The translations under genes were made by a program, and so were the position numbers. A DNA stretch of 64,000 nucleotides from DASUPK01 sp963848955 (lineage in GTDB: Bacteria; Actinomycetota; Thermoleophilia; Solirubrobacterales; 70-9). A model generated the notes under the pieces. It worked only from the letters and a program-made list of their open reading frames with translations. It did not search any database and was not told the origin of the DNA. Positions 9,232-18,094 of this stretch are shown here, in pieces. The stretch covers positions 211,829 to 275,828 of the forward strand of contig CAWKFQ010000004.1 in assembly GCA_963848955.1 (NCBI GenBank), given 5' to 3'. The stretch's first letter is position 1. Each line of letters opens with the position of its first letter.

Positions 9232-9825
9232 TCAGTTGGGGCGTCGGGCAGGGAATCGCGTCCCGCCGGGGTAGTCGCCGTGATCGCTGTATCCGGCGTT
9301 GTACCCATCCCCCGTGCCTGCCTGCGAATCGGTGTGGCTGCACACCGTCGGCGCTCACGTAGGTGATCTGTACGTCGGCCCGTCGTACCCGCCCTCCTGG
9401 TGGCAGACGCCGAAGCTCGAGCGCCGGTGCTGCGCTGAACGCCAGATCGGTGAACGTCTCCGACCCGGCCGGGCCGGTTAGCGTCCGGGGAGAGGGAACT
9501 GTTCGAGATCGGGTTCGGACCCGTTCCTGCCTGTGCCCCGCTCGCGTCGAAGACGTACAGATCCAGTCCGTGTCTGTCCGTCCGCCGTTCCGACCAGGTC
9601 AGCGTCGCGCGGACGATTGGGCATCGGAGCCGTCGTTCTTCTTCTTCTTCTTCTTGCACTTCTTCTTCTTCTTCGGCGCGCCTGCGGCTTCTTCTTCTTG
9701 CACTTCTTCTTGGCGGCGAGGGCGGTGTCACCGGACGTTCCGGCGGCACTGCCCGCGGGCACGCTGGCGACGAGCGCGATGGCGAGCAAAAGCACCAGCC
9801 CAAGAATCCCCTTGCTTCCTCTCAT
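9232..9825 (-). CDS. Secreted Lys/Cys-rich beta-domain protein, frameshifted
   Basis: The ATG at 9825 starts a clear signal peptide (GILGLVLLLAIALVASVPAGSAAG). It is followed by AAKKKCKKKK and a second run readable as KKKKCKKKKK. After a phase change near 9620 a beta-rich domain follows: VRATLTW, LDLYVFDASGAQAGTGPNPI, NSSLSPDA. Later changes give DVQITYVSADGV and DGYNAGYSDHGDYPGGTRFP before a stop at 9232. At least four single-base slips interrupt it, mostly at A/G homopolymers. It is probably an exported surface protein with a basic linker. A similar Lys/Cys tail occurs at 53960-54055. Confidence 0.6.
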
Positions 9826-9897
9826 CTCAGCCCTCTCCCCTCGTGGATTTACAAATCCGGGCCAGCCTAACCCAGGTGAGCGGAGCCGTTGTGTGAG

Positions 9898-10488
9898 CTA
9901 GCCCAATGACTGGCGGCCCGCCAGGGCCTTGCCGAGCGTCACCTCGTCGGCGTGCTCGAGGTCGGCGCCGACAGGCAGCCCGCTGGCGAGCCTGGTGACC
10001 GTCACGCGGTCGCGCAGGGCGTCGGCGATGTGGAGCGCGGTCGCCTCGCCGGTGGTGGTCGGGTTGGTCGCGAGGACGACCTCCTTGACCTCGCCGTTCA
10101 CCCGACCTATCAGCTCGGTGATCCGCAGGTCCTCGGGATCGATCCCGTCGATCGGCGAGAGCGCGCCGCCGAGCACGTGGTAGACGCCGCGGTACTCGCC
10201 GGTCCGCTCGATCGGGATCACGTCGGCGGGCTCCTCGACCACGCAGATCATCGACTCGTCGCGCCGGCCGTCCTCGCAGATCCGGCAGCGCGGTCCCTCC
10301 GCCAGGTTGAAGCAGACCTCGCAGAGCCCGACCTTCTCCTTCACCTCGCGGATCGCGTCCGCGAGGCCGAGGGCGTCGGCGTCGTCTGCCCGCAGGATGT
10401 GGAAGGCGAGCCGCTGCGCGGTGCGCTGGCCGATGCCGGGCAGCTTGGAGAGCTCGGCGATCAGCTGGCTGATCGGTCCGGCGTACAT
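9898..10488 (-). CDS. recR: Recombination mediator RecR
   Basis: Together with RecF/RecO, RecR loads RecA at single-strand gaps. The 196-residue protein shows the helix-hairpin-helix KLPGIGQRTAQRLAFH, the C4 zinc finger CEVCFNLAEGPRCRIC and the Toprim segment ICVVEEPADVIPIE. The family C-terminus, LPVGADLEHADEVTLGKAL, is complete. It lies four bases downstream of ybaB in the standard dnaX-ybaB-recR order. Confidence 0.96.
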   Translation of the reverse strand: MYAGPISQLIAELSKLPGIGQRTAQRLAFHILRADDADALGLADAIREVKEKVGLCEVCFNLAEGPRCRICEDGRRDESMICVVEEPADVIPIERTGEYRGVYHVLGGALSPIDGIDPEDLRITELIGRVNGEVKEVVLATNPTTTGEATALHIADALRDRVTVTRLASGLPVGADLEHADEVTLGKALAGRQSLG

Positions 10489-10492
10489 GTGG

Positions 10493-10852
10493 TCAAGCGT
10501 AGGGGGCGGGGTGGCTCGACATGCCGGGGAGGCCCGGCAGCCCTCCGCCGCCGAGGCCGCCCGTGATGCCGCCCATGCGGTTGGCGGCGAGCTCCTGAGC
10601 GGAGCGCAGCGCCTCGTTGACCGCCGCCGTCACCATGTCCTGGAGCAGCTCGGGATCCTCGGGGTCGATCGCGTCCGGCGAGATCGTGATCTCGCGGAGC
10701 TGCATGTCGCCGGTCATCGTCACCTTGACCATGCCGCCACCGGCGCTCGCCTCGACGGTCTCGTCCTTGAGCTCCTCCTGCGCCTTCGCCATCTCGGCCT
10801 GCATCTGCTGCGCCTGCTTGAGCAGCTGGTTGAGGTTCGGCCCCTGCGGCAT
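10493..10852 (-). CDS. ybaB: YbaB/EbfC nucleoid-associated protein
   Basis: The protein has 119 residues. The N-terminal coiled helix (NLNQLLKQAQQMQAEMAKAQEEL) and central beta sheet (VEASAGGGMVKVTMTGDMQLREITISPDAI) are typical of this DNA-binding dimer family. A Gly-rich C-terminus follows. It starts within the stop of dnaX (TGATG) and is translated with it. Confidence 0.95.
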   Translation of the reverse strand: MPQGPNLNQLLKQAQQMQAEMAKAQEELKDETVEASAGGGMVKVTMTGDMQLREITISPDAIDPEDPELLQDMVTAAVNEALRSAQELAANRMGGITGGLGGGGLPGLPGMSSHPAPYA

Positions 10853-12531
10853 CAGCCAGTCCCCCTCTCCCGCTCGCCGTCGGGAACGACCTCGCTCGCA
10901 TCGAAGCTGTCCTTGACCAGGTCGACCAGATCCTCCTCGCTGATCTCGGCCGATTCCTCGGAGGCGTCCTCACCCGGGCCGTCGATCAGCTCATAGACGG
11001 GCCGTAGGCGGTGGCCGGCGATCGAGGCGAGAGCCTCGGTCATCCGCTCGACGTTCACCGGGGACTCCGCCTTCTTCTTGTTGAAGTTCGCCGACGCCGG
11101 GAAGCCGATCCGGAGCACCGAGCGCTCCTCGTCGATGGCCAGCGGCTTCGCCTCGTCGAACAGTGTGGAGAGCATCGCCGAGCCGGAGTCGCGCAGGTGG
11201 TCGACAACTGCGGGCCACAACTCGACGACGCGCTCGATCTCGACTGTCGCGGTGGCGACGGCTCGCCTCCGGCTCGTCACGGTCGGGTGTTTCGTCCTCG
11301 GCCGCGGGGCGGCTCGGGCGCTCTCGACAGCCTCAGACACCTCAACGGTCTTGGGCGGCTCGACCGCAGGTCCCCCCTCCTGATTGAGCCGTGTTTCGAG
11401 CGACTCGATGCGCCGGAGGAGAGCCTCGCGTGAGGAGTCCAGCGAGGGAGTTGCCACCTTGAGCAGGGCGACCTCGAGGGTCAGCCGCGGATCGTCTCCC
11501 TCGCGCATCCCGGCGACCGCGCCGCTGAGGGCGTCGATCGCGCCCATCAGCTTGGCGTCGTCGATCGCCTTGGCCTGCCCGGCGAGTCGCTCGGGCTGGG
11601 CGACGGTGACCGTGAAGGAGTCGGGGACCTCGCCGGTCGCGCGGGCGACCAGGAGCTGGCGCAGATGGGCGATCAGGTCGCGGGCGAACTGGCCGGGGTC
11701 GCGCCCCGAGCGGGCGAGGCGCTCGACGGACTCGAGCGCCGCACGGGCGTCCCCCTCGGCGAGCGCGTCGGTGGTGTCGAAGAGAAGATCGGCGTCGGCG
11801 GCGCCGAGCATCTCAACGACCTCGTCTGTGGTCACGGTCTCGCCGCCGAAGGCGACGAGCTGGTCGAGGGTGCCGAGGGCATCGCGGAAGCTGCCGGAGG
11901 CCGAGCGCGAGATCAGCGCGACGGAACCGTCGTCGATCTGGATCTTCTCGGCGGCGGAGACTCGCCGGATGACCTCGGCGATCTGCTCGAGCGAAGGCCG
12001 CTGGAAGTCGAAGCGCTGGCAGCGGTCGACGATGGTCGGCATCACCTTCTGGGGCTCGGTGGTGGCGAGGACGAAGACCGTATTCGGCGGCGGCTCCTCG
12101 AGCGTCTTCAGGAACGCGTTCCACGCCTCCTTGGTGAGCATGTGGGCCTCGTCGAGGATGTAGACCTTCCAGCGGCCGGCGGCCGGGGCGAAGCCGACCC
12201 GGTCGCGGAGCTCGCGGATGTCGTCGACGGAGCGGTTCGACGCGGCGTCCATCTCGATCACGTCGAGCGAGGTGCCCGCCGCGATCGTCTGACAGGACTC
12301 GCACTCACCGCACGGGGTCAGGGTCGGCCCCTGGACGCAGTTGAGCGAGCGGGCGAGGATCTTCGCCATCGAGGTCTTGCCCGTCCCCCGCGAGCCGATG
12401 AACAGGTAGGCGTGATGGACCCGGCCCTTCTCGACCGCGTTCGACAGCGTGCGCACGATGTGCTCCTGACCGACGACCTCCGCGAAGCTCTGCGGGCGGT
12501 GACGGCGGTAAAGAGAGGCGGGTTGGGCCAC
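10852..12531 (-). CDS. dnaX: DNA polymerase III subunit gamma/tau
   Basis: This is the clamp-loader ATPase, 559 residues. Walker A GSRGTGKT is at residues 46-53 and the zinc module CVQGPTLTPCGECESC at about 65-80. Walker B/DEAH (VYILDEAHML) and sensor 1 (FVLATTEPQKVMPTI) follow. Domain III is present, and the C-terminal tau region is short and acidic. The order dnaX-ybaB-recR with SRP RNA beside it is widely conserved. No A-rich slippery site for programmed gamma production was noticed. Confidence 0.96.
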   Translation of the reverse strand: MAQPASLYRRHRPQSFAEVVGQEHIVRTLSNAVEKGRVHHAYLFIGSRGTGKTSMAKILARSLNCVQGPTLTPCGECESCQTIAAGTSLDVIEMDAASNRSVDDIRELRDRVGFAPAAGRWKVYILDEAHMLTKEAWNAFLKTLEEPPPNTVFVLATTEPQKVMPTIVDRCQRFDFQRPSLEQIAEVIRRVSAAEKIQIDDGSVALISRSASGSFRDALGTLDQLVAFGGETVTTDEVVEMLGAADADLLFDTTDALAEGDARAALESVERLARSGRDPGQFARDLIAHLRQLLVARATGEVPDSFTVTVAQPERLAGQAKAIDDAKLMGAIDALSGAVAGMREGDDPRLTLEVALLKVATPSLDSSREALLRRIESLETRLNQEGGPAVEPPKTVEVSEAVESARAAPRPRTKHPTVTSRRRAVATATVEIERVVELWPAVVDHLRDSGSAMLSTLFDEAKPLAIDEERSVLRIGFPASANFNKKKAESPVNVERMTEALASIAGHRLRPVYELIDGPGEDASEESAEISEEDLVDLVKDSFDASEVVPDGERERGTG

Positions 12532-12566
12532 GAATCGAGTCTATCCGTCGCCTAGGCTGACCCTCG

Positions 12567-12897
12567 ATGGCCTACGACGAAGACCTCGCAGAGCGCGTTC
12601 GCGACGTGGTCTCCGCCAGGGGCGGACGTCACCGAGCGCAAGATGTTCGGCGGGATCGCGTTCATGGTCGGAGGGAACATGGCGTGCGGCGTCCTCGGGG
12701 AGGACCTGATCGTCCGGCTCGGTGACGAGGAGGCAGAGAAAGCTCTCGATGAGGAGGGCGTCCGACCGTTCGACTTCACCGGCCGTCCGATGAGGACCAC
12801 CGTGTACGTCTCACCGGAGCGCACGAGGGACGACGGGGTACTGGCCGAATGGGTCGACGCCGGCGCCGACTACGCCACCTCGCTTCCCCCTAAGTAA
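12567..12897 (+). CDS. TfoX N-terminal domain protein (one frameshift)
   Basis: The ATG at 12567 reads MAYDEDLAERVRDVVSAR. Removing one G near 12620 continues as ADVTERKMFGGIAFMVGGNMACG and on to ADYATSLPPK, about 109 residues. The KMFGG and FMVGGNMACGV motifs define the TfoX/Sxy N-terminal domain. Single-domain versions are common in actinobacteria with no established function. It is divergent from dnaX. Confidence 0.8.
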
Positions 12898-12901
12898 GAG
12901 T

Positions 12902-12944
12902 GCGGGGCGCCTTCCTCGCCTATATGCCGAGCAAAGCGCCCCGC
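12902..12944. terminator. GC-rich hairpin between tfoX-like gene and SRP RNA
   Basis: GCGGGGCGC (12902-12910) pairs perfectly with GCGCCCCGC (12936-12944). It lies between two convergent transcription units and could end both. No long U tract follows, as is usual in actinobacteria. Confidence 0.55.
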
Positions 12945-12954
12945 GCGAAGTCAG

Positions 12955-13229
12955 CGGACCGTGCACCCGTCCTCGAGACGAGGCTCTCGGGCGTGTCCGC
13001 TGCTTTTGGCTCGGGTCAGGCTTGCCTGCATCACATGTCGGCTACCGCTTAAGGCTGCTTCCTTCCGGACCTGACCTGATTCGCAGGCCGACATTGCGCA
13101 GGACCTGGCCGTCAACGCCGCCTGCGGCGGCACTGGCCCCAAGGGCCAGTCCCTCGTAAGGGAATTCAGCTCCGCTTGAGCGGGTTGCGGATTACAGGGC
13201 ACCGCTAATTCCCCGCCTAGCACGGTCCG
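12955..13229 (-). ncRNA. ffs: Large signal recognition particle RNA with Alu domain
   Basis: The RNA is about 275 nt. The Ffh-binding loop GGTCAGGTCCGGAAGGAAGC (13076-13057) is canonical. The 5' part carries GTGCTAGG, then AGCGGTGCCCTGTAATCCGC (13206-13187), matching the Alu domain of Bacillus-type 6S/scRNA-like large SRP RNA. The ends close with a perfect 10-bp helix (13220-13229 with 12955-12964). It targets nascent membrane and secreted proteins with Ffh. Its position next to dnaX/recR supports the call. Confidence 0.93.
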
Positions 13230-13238
13230 TGAGTGAGA

Positions 13239-14546
13239 TTAGCCGCTGGTGACCGGTTCGGCGGTCATCGCAAGCCGCTCGATCAGCTCGGCGGCGCGCT
13301 CGTTGCCGAGGCTGGCCTGCAGCCGCTTCGATACACCGTCGAGGCGAGCGCGAAGATCGGAGTCGGCGAGCAGCCTGTCGATCGCCTCCCAGAGATCCCG
13401 TCGCTCGAACGAGTAGGTCGGCAGCCGTGTGCCGAAGCCCGTCTCGTCGATCCGCTGGGCGTTGTCGTGCTGGTCCCAGAAGATCGGCAGCAGGATCATC
13501 GGCTTGCCGAAGTGCAGCGACTCGGTGGTCGTGTTGTTGCCGCCGTGGGTGATCACCAGGTCGACCTGCGGGAGCACCGAGACCTGCGGCAGGAACTCCT
13601 CTCCGACCATGTTCTCCGCCAGCTCGTACTCGGTGTGCTGGGGCCCCTTCGAGACGACGTAGCGCTGTGGGGTCTCGGCCAGCGCCGCGACCAGCTCCTT
13701 CATCAGCGGCACGTCCCCCGACCCGAGCGATCCGAGGCTGACGTAGACGAGCGACCCGCTCCGGTCGGCCAGCTCCGAGGGGATCGTCCAATCCGCATCG
13801 GTGGTGCGCACGCTCGATTCGAGGTTGTGCCAGGTCGACCCGAGGGAGATCGGGCGCGGGTAGTCGACCTCGCGCGGATAGAGGTAGAGGTTGAGCCAGG
13901 GAGACTCGTGGATCATCTCCCCATTGGGGAGGGGCGGGGCTCCCCGCTCTGTGCAGAACTGGCTGAAGTCGCCCTGCATCTCGTCGATGGCCAGCCGGTA
14001 TTCGGCCCGGTACCGCTCCCAGTCGGAGCTGTCAGCGATGGGCAGCCCCGTGTAGGGCGGCGGTAGCTCCGGGTCCTTCAGCTCGAGCGGGTTGCAGGAG
14101 ACGATCCGCACCCACGGCCGGCCGCTCGCCGGGATCGCTGGGAACGCGCAGACGTTGTCCTCGACGATCGCGTCGGGCTGGAGCTCGTCGAAGATCTCGA
14201 CGAGGCGATCGTCCACGTACCGCGCGCCGTCTATCAGTGCCTGCCAGGTCGGGGCCATGAACTCGGCCAGCTGGTCGAAGGTCGACTTCCGGAAGACCGG
14301 GGCGGTCTCCCGGATGAAGTCCTTCCAGAACTGGCCGGGCTCCTCCTCGACCTCGGGCGGCGGGGCGAGCCGCATCAGGCGCTCCTCGAAGCCCTTCTCC
14401 TCCAGAGTCCCGGCGAAGGACTCCTCGATCACGAAGACGACGCGATGGCCGTTGCGCCTCAGGACCTCGCCGATGCCGACGCAGTTGTTGGTCGGGCCGA
14501 AGGCCCCCTCGGGGAAGAAGACGATGGTCTTCGCCTCGGCTGGCAT
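13239..14546 (-). CDS. GT1/MGT-type glycosyltransferase
   Basis: The protein has 435 residues and a GT-B fold. The C-terminal nucleotide-sugar domain contains SLVYVSLGSLGS and the signature VSVLPQVDLVITHGGNNTTTESLHFGKPMILLPIFWDQHDNA, which resembles macrolide or UDP-glucuronosyl transferases. The N-terminal acceptor domain begins TIVFFPEGAFGPTNNCVGIGEVLRRNGH. The acceptor is unknown; a lipid or small molecule is likely. It lies alone, divergent from the ATPase gene. Confidence 0.88.
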   Translation of the reverse strand: MPAEAKTIVFFPEGAFGPTNNCVGIGEVLRRNGHRVVFVIEESFAGTLEEKGFEERLMRLAPPPEVEEEPGQFWKDFIRETAPVFRKSTFDQLAEFMAPTWQALIDGARYVDDRLVEIFDELQPDAIVEDNVCAFPAIPASGRPWVRIVSCNPLELKDPELPPPYTGLPIADSSDWERYRAEYRLAIDEMQGDFSQFCTERGAPPLPNGEMIHESPWLNLYLYPREVDYPRPISLGSTWHNLESSVRTTDADWTIPSELADRSGSLVYVSLGSLGSGDVPLMKELVAALAETPQRYVVSKGPQHTEYELAENMVGEEFLPQVSVLPQVDLVITHGGNNTTTESLHFGKPMILLPIFWDQHDNAQRIDETGFGTRLPTYSFERRDLWEAIDRLLADSDLRARLDGVSKRLQASLGNERAAELIERLAMTAEPVTSG

Positions 14547-14622
14547 CGGCGCCGGTCAGCGTATCGGTGGGTTCCCGCAATCCGGGGTTCACTTCTGGCT
14601 CGATCGAGCCGATAAGGCGGAG

Positions 14623-16383
14623 GTGACGAACACCACGAACACGCCTGCCTCGAGCGCGCTGGCACGCAAGCCCATCCGCGGGCTCACGCCGCCCTCGGGC
14701 AACAAGGACCCCCGCCGGCGGCTCGGCGACGTCGCGGTCGACCTCGGCTTCGTCGACCGCGAGTTGGTCGAGCAGGTCATGGCCAAGGAGCGCGAGCAGC
14801 ACATCCCGGTGGGCGCGCTCCTGGTCGAGAGCGGGATCATCGACTCGGCTCAACTCGCGCGGATGCTGGCCGAGCGCAACTCGCTCGACTACGTGGACCT
14901 CAATGAGTTCGAGGTCGACCAGGCCGCCGCGAACCTGATCGACGCCGCGGAGGCGCGGCGCTGTCGGGCGGTGCCGATCGCCTTTCTCGCGGAGGACGTG
15001 CTGATGGTGGCCACCGCCGACCCTGCGAACGTGCTCGGCGCCGACGACATCGCCTTGGCGACCGGCCGCGAGGTCCGGCGGGCGATCGCCACACCAGAGG
15101 GCATCGAGGCGCTGATCGGCAGGCTCTCGAAGCTGAGCGGGTCTGTGAAGGAGATCAAGGAGGAGGAGGGCTCGGAGGCGGAGGACGGGACCAAGCTGCT
15201 CGACCTGCGCGCCTCGGCCGAGGAGGCCCCCGTCGTCAAGCTGGTGCACTCGCTGATCGCCGACGCCGTCACCCGCGGCGCCTCGGACATCCATTTCGAC
15301 CCGAGCAGGGCCGCGATGCAGATCCGCTACCGGGTCGACGGCGTGATGATCGACTCGACCACCGTCCCCAAAAGCCTCGTTGCTGGGCTCATCTCGCGGA
15401 TCAAGATCATGACCGAGCTCGACATCGCCGAGCGCCGAATCCCCCAGGACGGCCGGGTCGCGCTCGAAGTCAACGGCAACCACATCGACATTCGCGTCTC
15501 GACACTGCCGGTGATCCGCGGCGAGTCGGTGGTGATGCGGATCCTCGACAAGGGGCGCGTCGTGCTCGACCTGGGAGCGCTCGGGATGCGGGATGCGGAC
15601 CGCGAGAAGCTGCTGCGCTCGGTGGGCCAGACCCAGGGCGCCGTACTCGCGACGGGCCCGACCGGCGCCGGGAAGACGACCACGCTCTACGCACTGCTGA
15701 ACGCGGTCAACACTTCGCAGAAAACTCTGATCAGCATCGAGGACCCGGTGGAGTACGAGGTGGACGGCGTGAAGCAGATCCACGTCAACCCGGGCGCCGG
15801 ATTGACGTTCGCCTCGGGCCTTCGGGCCATAGTGCGGTCGGATCCGGACACCCTGATGGTCGGCGAGATCCGCGACCGCGAAACGGCGCAGGTGGCGATG
15901 GAGGCCGCCCTGACCGGCCACCTGGTGCTCTCGACGCTGCACACCAACGACGCCTCCCTCGCGGCCGCCCGCCTGATCGACATGGGGGTCGAGCCCTTCC
16001 TGATGGCGTCTTCGATCGAATGCATCGTCGCGCAGCGGCTTGCCCGCCGGCTCTGCCCCGGGTGCAGGAAGCCCGCGAAGCTCACCGCGGAGGAGCTCCT
16101 GGAGATCGGTGTCACCGACGGCGGGGGCGAGATCTGCGAGCCGGTCGGCTGCGTCAGCTGCAATGACACCGGCTACGCGGGGCGGATCGGCCTCTACGAG
16201 GTGCTGGTGCTGAACGATGAGATCCGCTCGCTGATCCTCTCCAAGGCTTCCAGCGGGGAGATCGAGACGGCGGCCGTGGCGGCGGGCATGCACCGGCTGC
16301 GCGATGACGCCCTGGTGAAGGTGCGCGCCGGTGTCACCTCGCTCGCCGAGGTCCTGCGGGTCCTCGGCAACTCCGCGCGCTAG
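14623..16383 (+). CDS. PilB/GspE-type secretion or pilus assembly ATPase
   Basis: The product has about 586 residues from GTG 14623. The N-terminal MshEN-like part has two RLG/VG...G(I/F)(V/I)D repeats (RRLGDVAVDLGFVDRELVEQ and PVGALLVESGIIDSAQLARM), a form known to bind c-di-GMP in some homologues. The ATPase domain has Walker A GPTGAGKTTT, the Asp box ISIEDPVEYEVDG and Walker B/His box LMVGEIRDRETAQ, LVLSTLHTND. The tetracysteine zinc site CPGCRK...CVSCNDTGYAGR is intact. No pilin, PilC or PilT gene is near, so it works with components encoded elsewhere. The frame stays open further upstream, so the start is not firm. Confidence 0.9.
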   Translation: MTNTTNTPASSALARKPIRGLTPPSGNKDPRRRLGDVAVDLGFVDRELVEQVMAKEREQHIPVGALLVESGIIDSAQLARMLAERNSLDYVDLNEFEVDQAAANLIDAAEARRCRAVPIAFLAEDVLMVATADPANVLGADDIALATGREVRRAIATPEGIEALIGRLSKLSGSVKEIKEEEGSEAEDGTKLLDLRASAEEAPVVKLVHSLIADAVTRGASDIHFDPSRAAMQIRYRVDGVMIDSTTVPKSLVAGLISRIKIMTELDIAERRIPQDGRVALEVNGNHIDIRVSTLPVIRGESVVMRILDKGRVVLDLGALGMRDADREKLLRSVGQTQGAVLATGPTGAGKTTTLYALLNAVNTSQKTLISIEDPVEYEVDGVKQIHVNPGAGLTFASGLRAIVRSDPDTLMVGEIRDRETAQVAMEAALTGHLVLSTLHTNDASLAAARLIDMGVEPFLMASSIECIVAQRLARRLCPGCRKPAKLTAEELLEIGVTDGGGEICEPVGCVSCNDTGYAGRIGLYEVLVLNDEIRSLILSKASSGEIETAAVAAGMHRLRDDALVKVRAGVTSLAEVLRVLGNSAR

Positions 16384-16464
16384 CTCCGCTGTCGATCTGG
16401 CCCGCTGCGGTTCGTCGTTAGGGTGAACGCGGCGATACCGCGCCGCTCAGACAAGGAGAAGAAC

Positions 16465-16851
16465 ATGAAGTATGCGTTCACGATCTACGGCGATGAGAGC
16501 CAGCGCGAGAGCGCGACTCCCGAGCAGCAGGAGCAAATGGCCCAGGCGTATGGAGCAGTCACCCAGGAGATGGATCAGAAGGGAGTGCTGGTGGCCGGAG
16601 AGGGGCTCTACCCGACACAGACGGCTACGACCGTGCGGGTGCGCGAGGGCGAGCAGAGCGTCATCGACGGCCCCTTCGCCGAGACCAAGGAGCAGCTCGG
16701 TGGCTTCTATGTCCTCGACGTCAAGGACCTCGACGAGGCGATCGAATGGGCGGCGAAGATCCCCGGCGCGCAGTTCGGCTCGATCGAGATCCGGCCGGTG
16801 ATGGTCTTCGACGAGGCCGGCAACATCGTCGAGGAAGCGACCGCCCAGTAG
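16465..16851 (+). CDS. DGPF/YCII-domain protein, ECF42 partner
   Basis: The protein has 128 residues, from the ATG at 16465 after AAGGAGA. It is a ferredoxin-like YCII domain with the diagnostic DGPFAETKEQLGGFYVLDVKDLDEA. Genes of this type are the conserved neighbours of ECF42 sigma factors, and here the sigma gene follows directly. The biochemical role is unknown; the family is loosely related to muconolactone isomerase-like enzymes. Confidence 0.9.
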   Translation: MKYAFTIYGDESQRESATPEQQEQMAQAYGAVTQEMDQKGVLVAGEGLYPTQTATTVRVREGEQSVIDGPFAETKEQLGGFYVLDVKDLDEAIEWAAKIPGAQFGSIEIRPVMVFDEAGNIVEEATAQ

Positions 16852-18094
16852 AGCTGGAGGCATCGCCTGAGCTGGTCGATCGCCTGTTCCGCCACGAGTC
16901 GGGACGGGCGATCGCCTCCCTGATCCGGGTCCTCGGCGACTTCGACCTCGCCGAGGACGCGGTCCAGGAGGCCTTCATCGTCGCGATGCAGGTGTGGCCC
17001 GAGCGGGGCATCCCGGACAACCCCGGGGCCTGGATCACCACCACAGCGCGGAACAAGGCGATCGACCGGCTGCGGCGCGAGCGCCGAGGCACCGAGAAGC
17101 TCGAAGAGGTGCAGGCGCTCGAGCCGCCGGCCGTCGAGGACGACGAGCCCGAGGAGCCACCCGTGATCCCCGACGATCGCCTGCGCTTGATCTTCACCTG
17201 TTGCCACCCGGCCCTGGCGCCGGAGGCCCGGGTCGCGCTCACGCTGCGGACCCTGGGAGGCCTCTCCACGCCGGAGATCGCCCGGGCGTTCCTGGTGAGC
17301 GAGCCGACGATGGCGCAGCGCCTGGTCCGGGCCAAGCGCAAGATCAAGACGGCGAAGATCCCGCTATGAGGTTCCAGCGGATCACGACCTGCCCGACCGG
17401 CTGCAATCCGTGCTGGCCTCGCTGTATCTGATCTTCAACGAGGGCTATCTGGCCACCTCGGACGAGGCGCTCGTGCGCCGGCGAGATCGCCGGGGAGGCG
17501 ATCCGCCTCGCCGGGACGCTGGCCCGTCTGATGCCGGACGAGTCCGAGACGCTCGGACTGCTTGCGCTGATGCTGCTTCAGGACTCGCGCCGTGAGGCGC
17601 GGGTCGACGACGCCGGCGAGCTGGTCCTTCTGGAGGATCAGGACCGCTCCCTCTGGGACCGCCGCGAGATCGCGACCGGACTCGGGGTGCTCGAGCGCGC
17701 CTCCCGGCTTGGGCCCGCCGGGCCCTACGTCCTCCAGGCGGCGATCGCGGCCGAGCACGCCCGGGCGGCGAGCGCGCCCGAGACCGACTGGGCGAGAATC
17801 GCCTCGCTGTACGGGCTCCTCGCCCGGGCGCAGCCCTCTCCGGTGATCGAGCTCAACCGGGCGGCCGCCGTGGCGATGGCGGAGGGCCCGGAACGGGGCC
17901 TCGAGCTGATGGACGAGCCGGCGCTCGCCGAGCAGCTCGCCGGCTACCAGCCGTTCTGGTCGGCCCGCGCCGACCTGCTCCGGCGCGCGGCACGAAGAAA
18001 GGAGGCAATCGAGGCCTATGAAAGGGCGCTTGAGCTGGCCACCAACCCAGTCGAACGGCGGTTTCTGGAGCGCCAGCTGGGGGAGCTCAGCTAG
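16852..18094 (+). CDS. ECF42 sigma factor with C-terminal helical/TPR extension (frameshifts)
   Basis: Sigma region 2 (VDRLFRHESGRAIASLIRVLGDFDLAEDAVQEAFI), region 4 (RVALTLRTLGGLSTPEIARAFLVSEPTMAQRLVRAKRKI) and a long C-terminal domain (LYLIFNEGYLATS, then QPSPVIELNRAAAVAMAEGPE) make up ECF42. In that group the extension is required for activity. One extra base near 17366 and one near 17482 split it. No clear start codon precedes the sigma-2 region: GTAGAGCTGG after the DGPF stop may hide another error. It probably controls the adjacent DGPF operon. Confidence 0.85.

Noticed and set aside
14032..16293. Very long minus-strand open frame opposite the PilB-type gene
   Set aside because: It is a shadow caused by high GC codon bias. 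Its composition is Arg/Asp/Gly/His-rich with no domain, while the plus strand has complete ATPase motifs.
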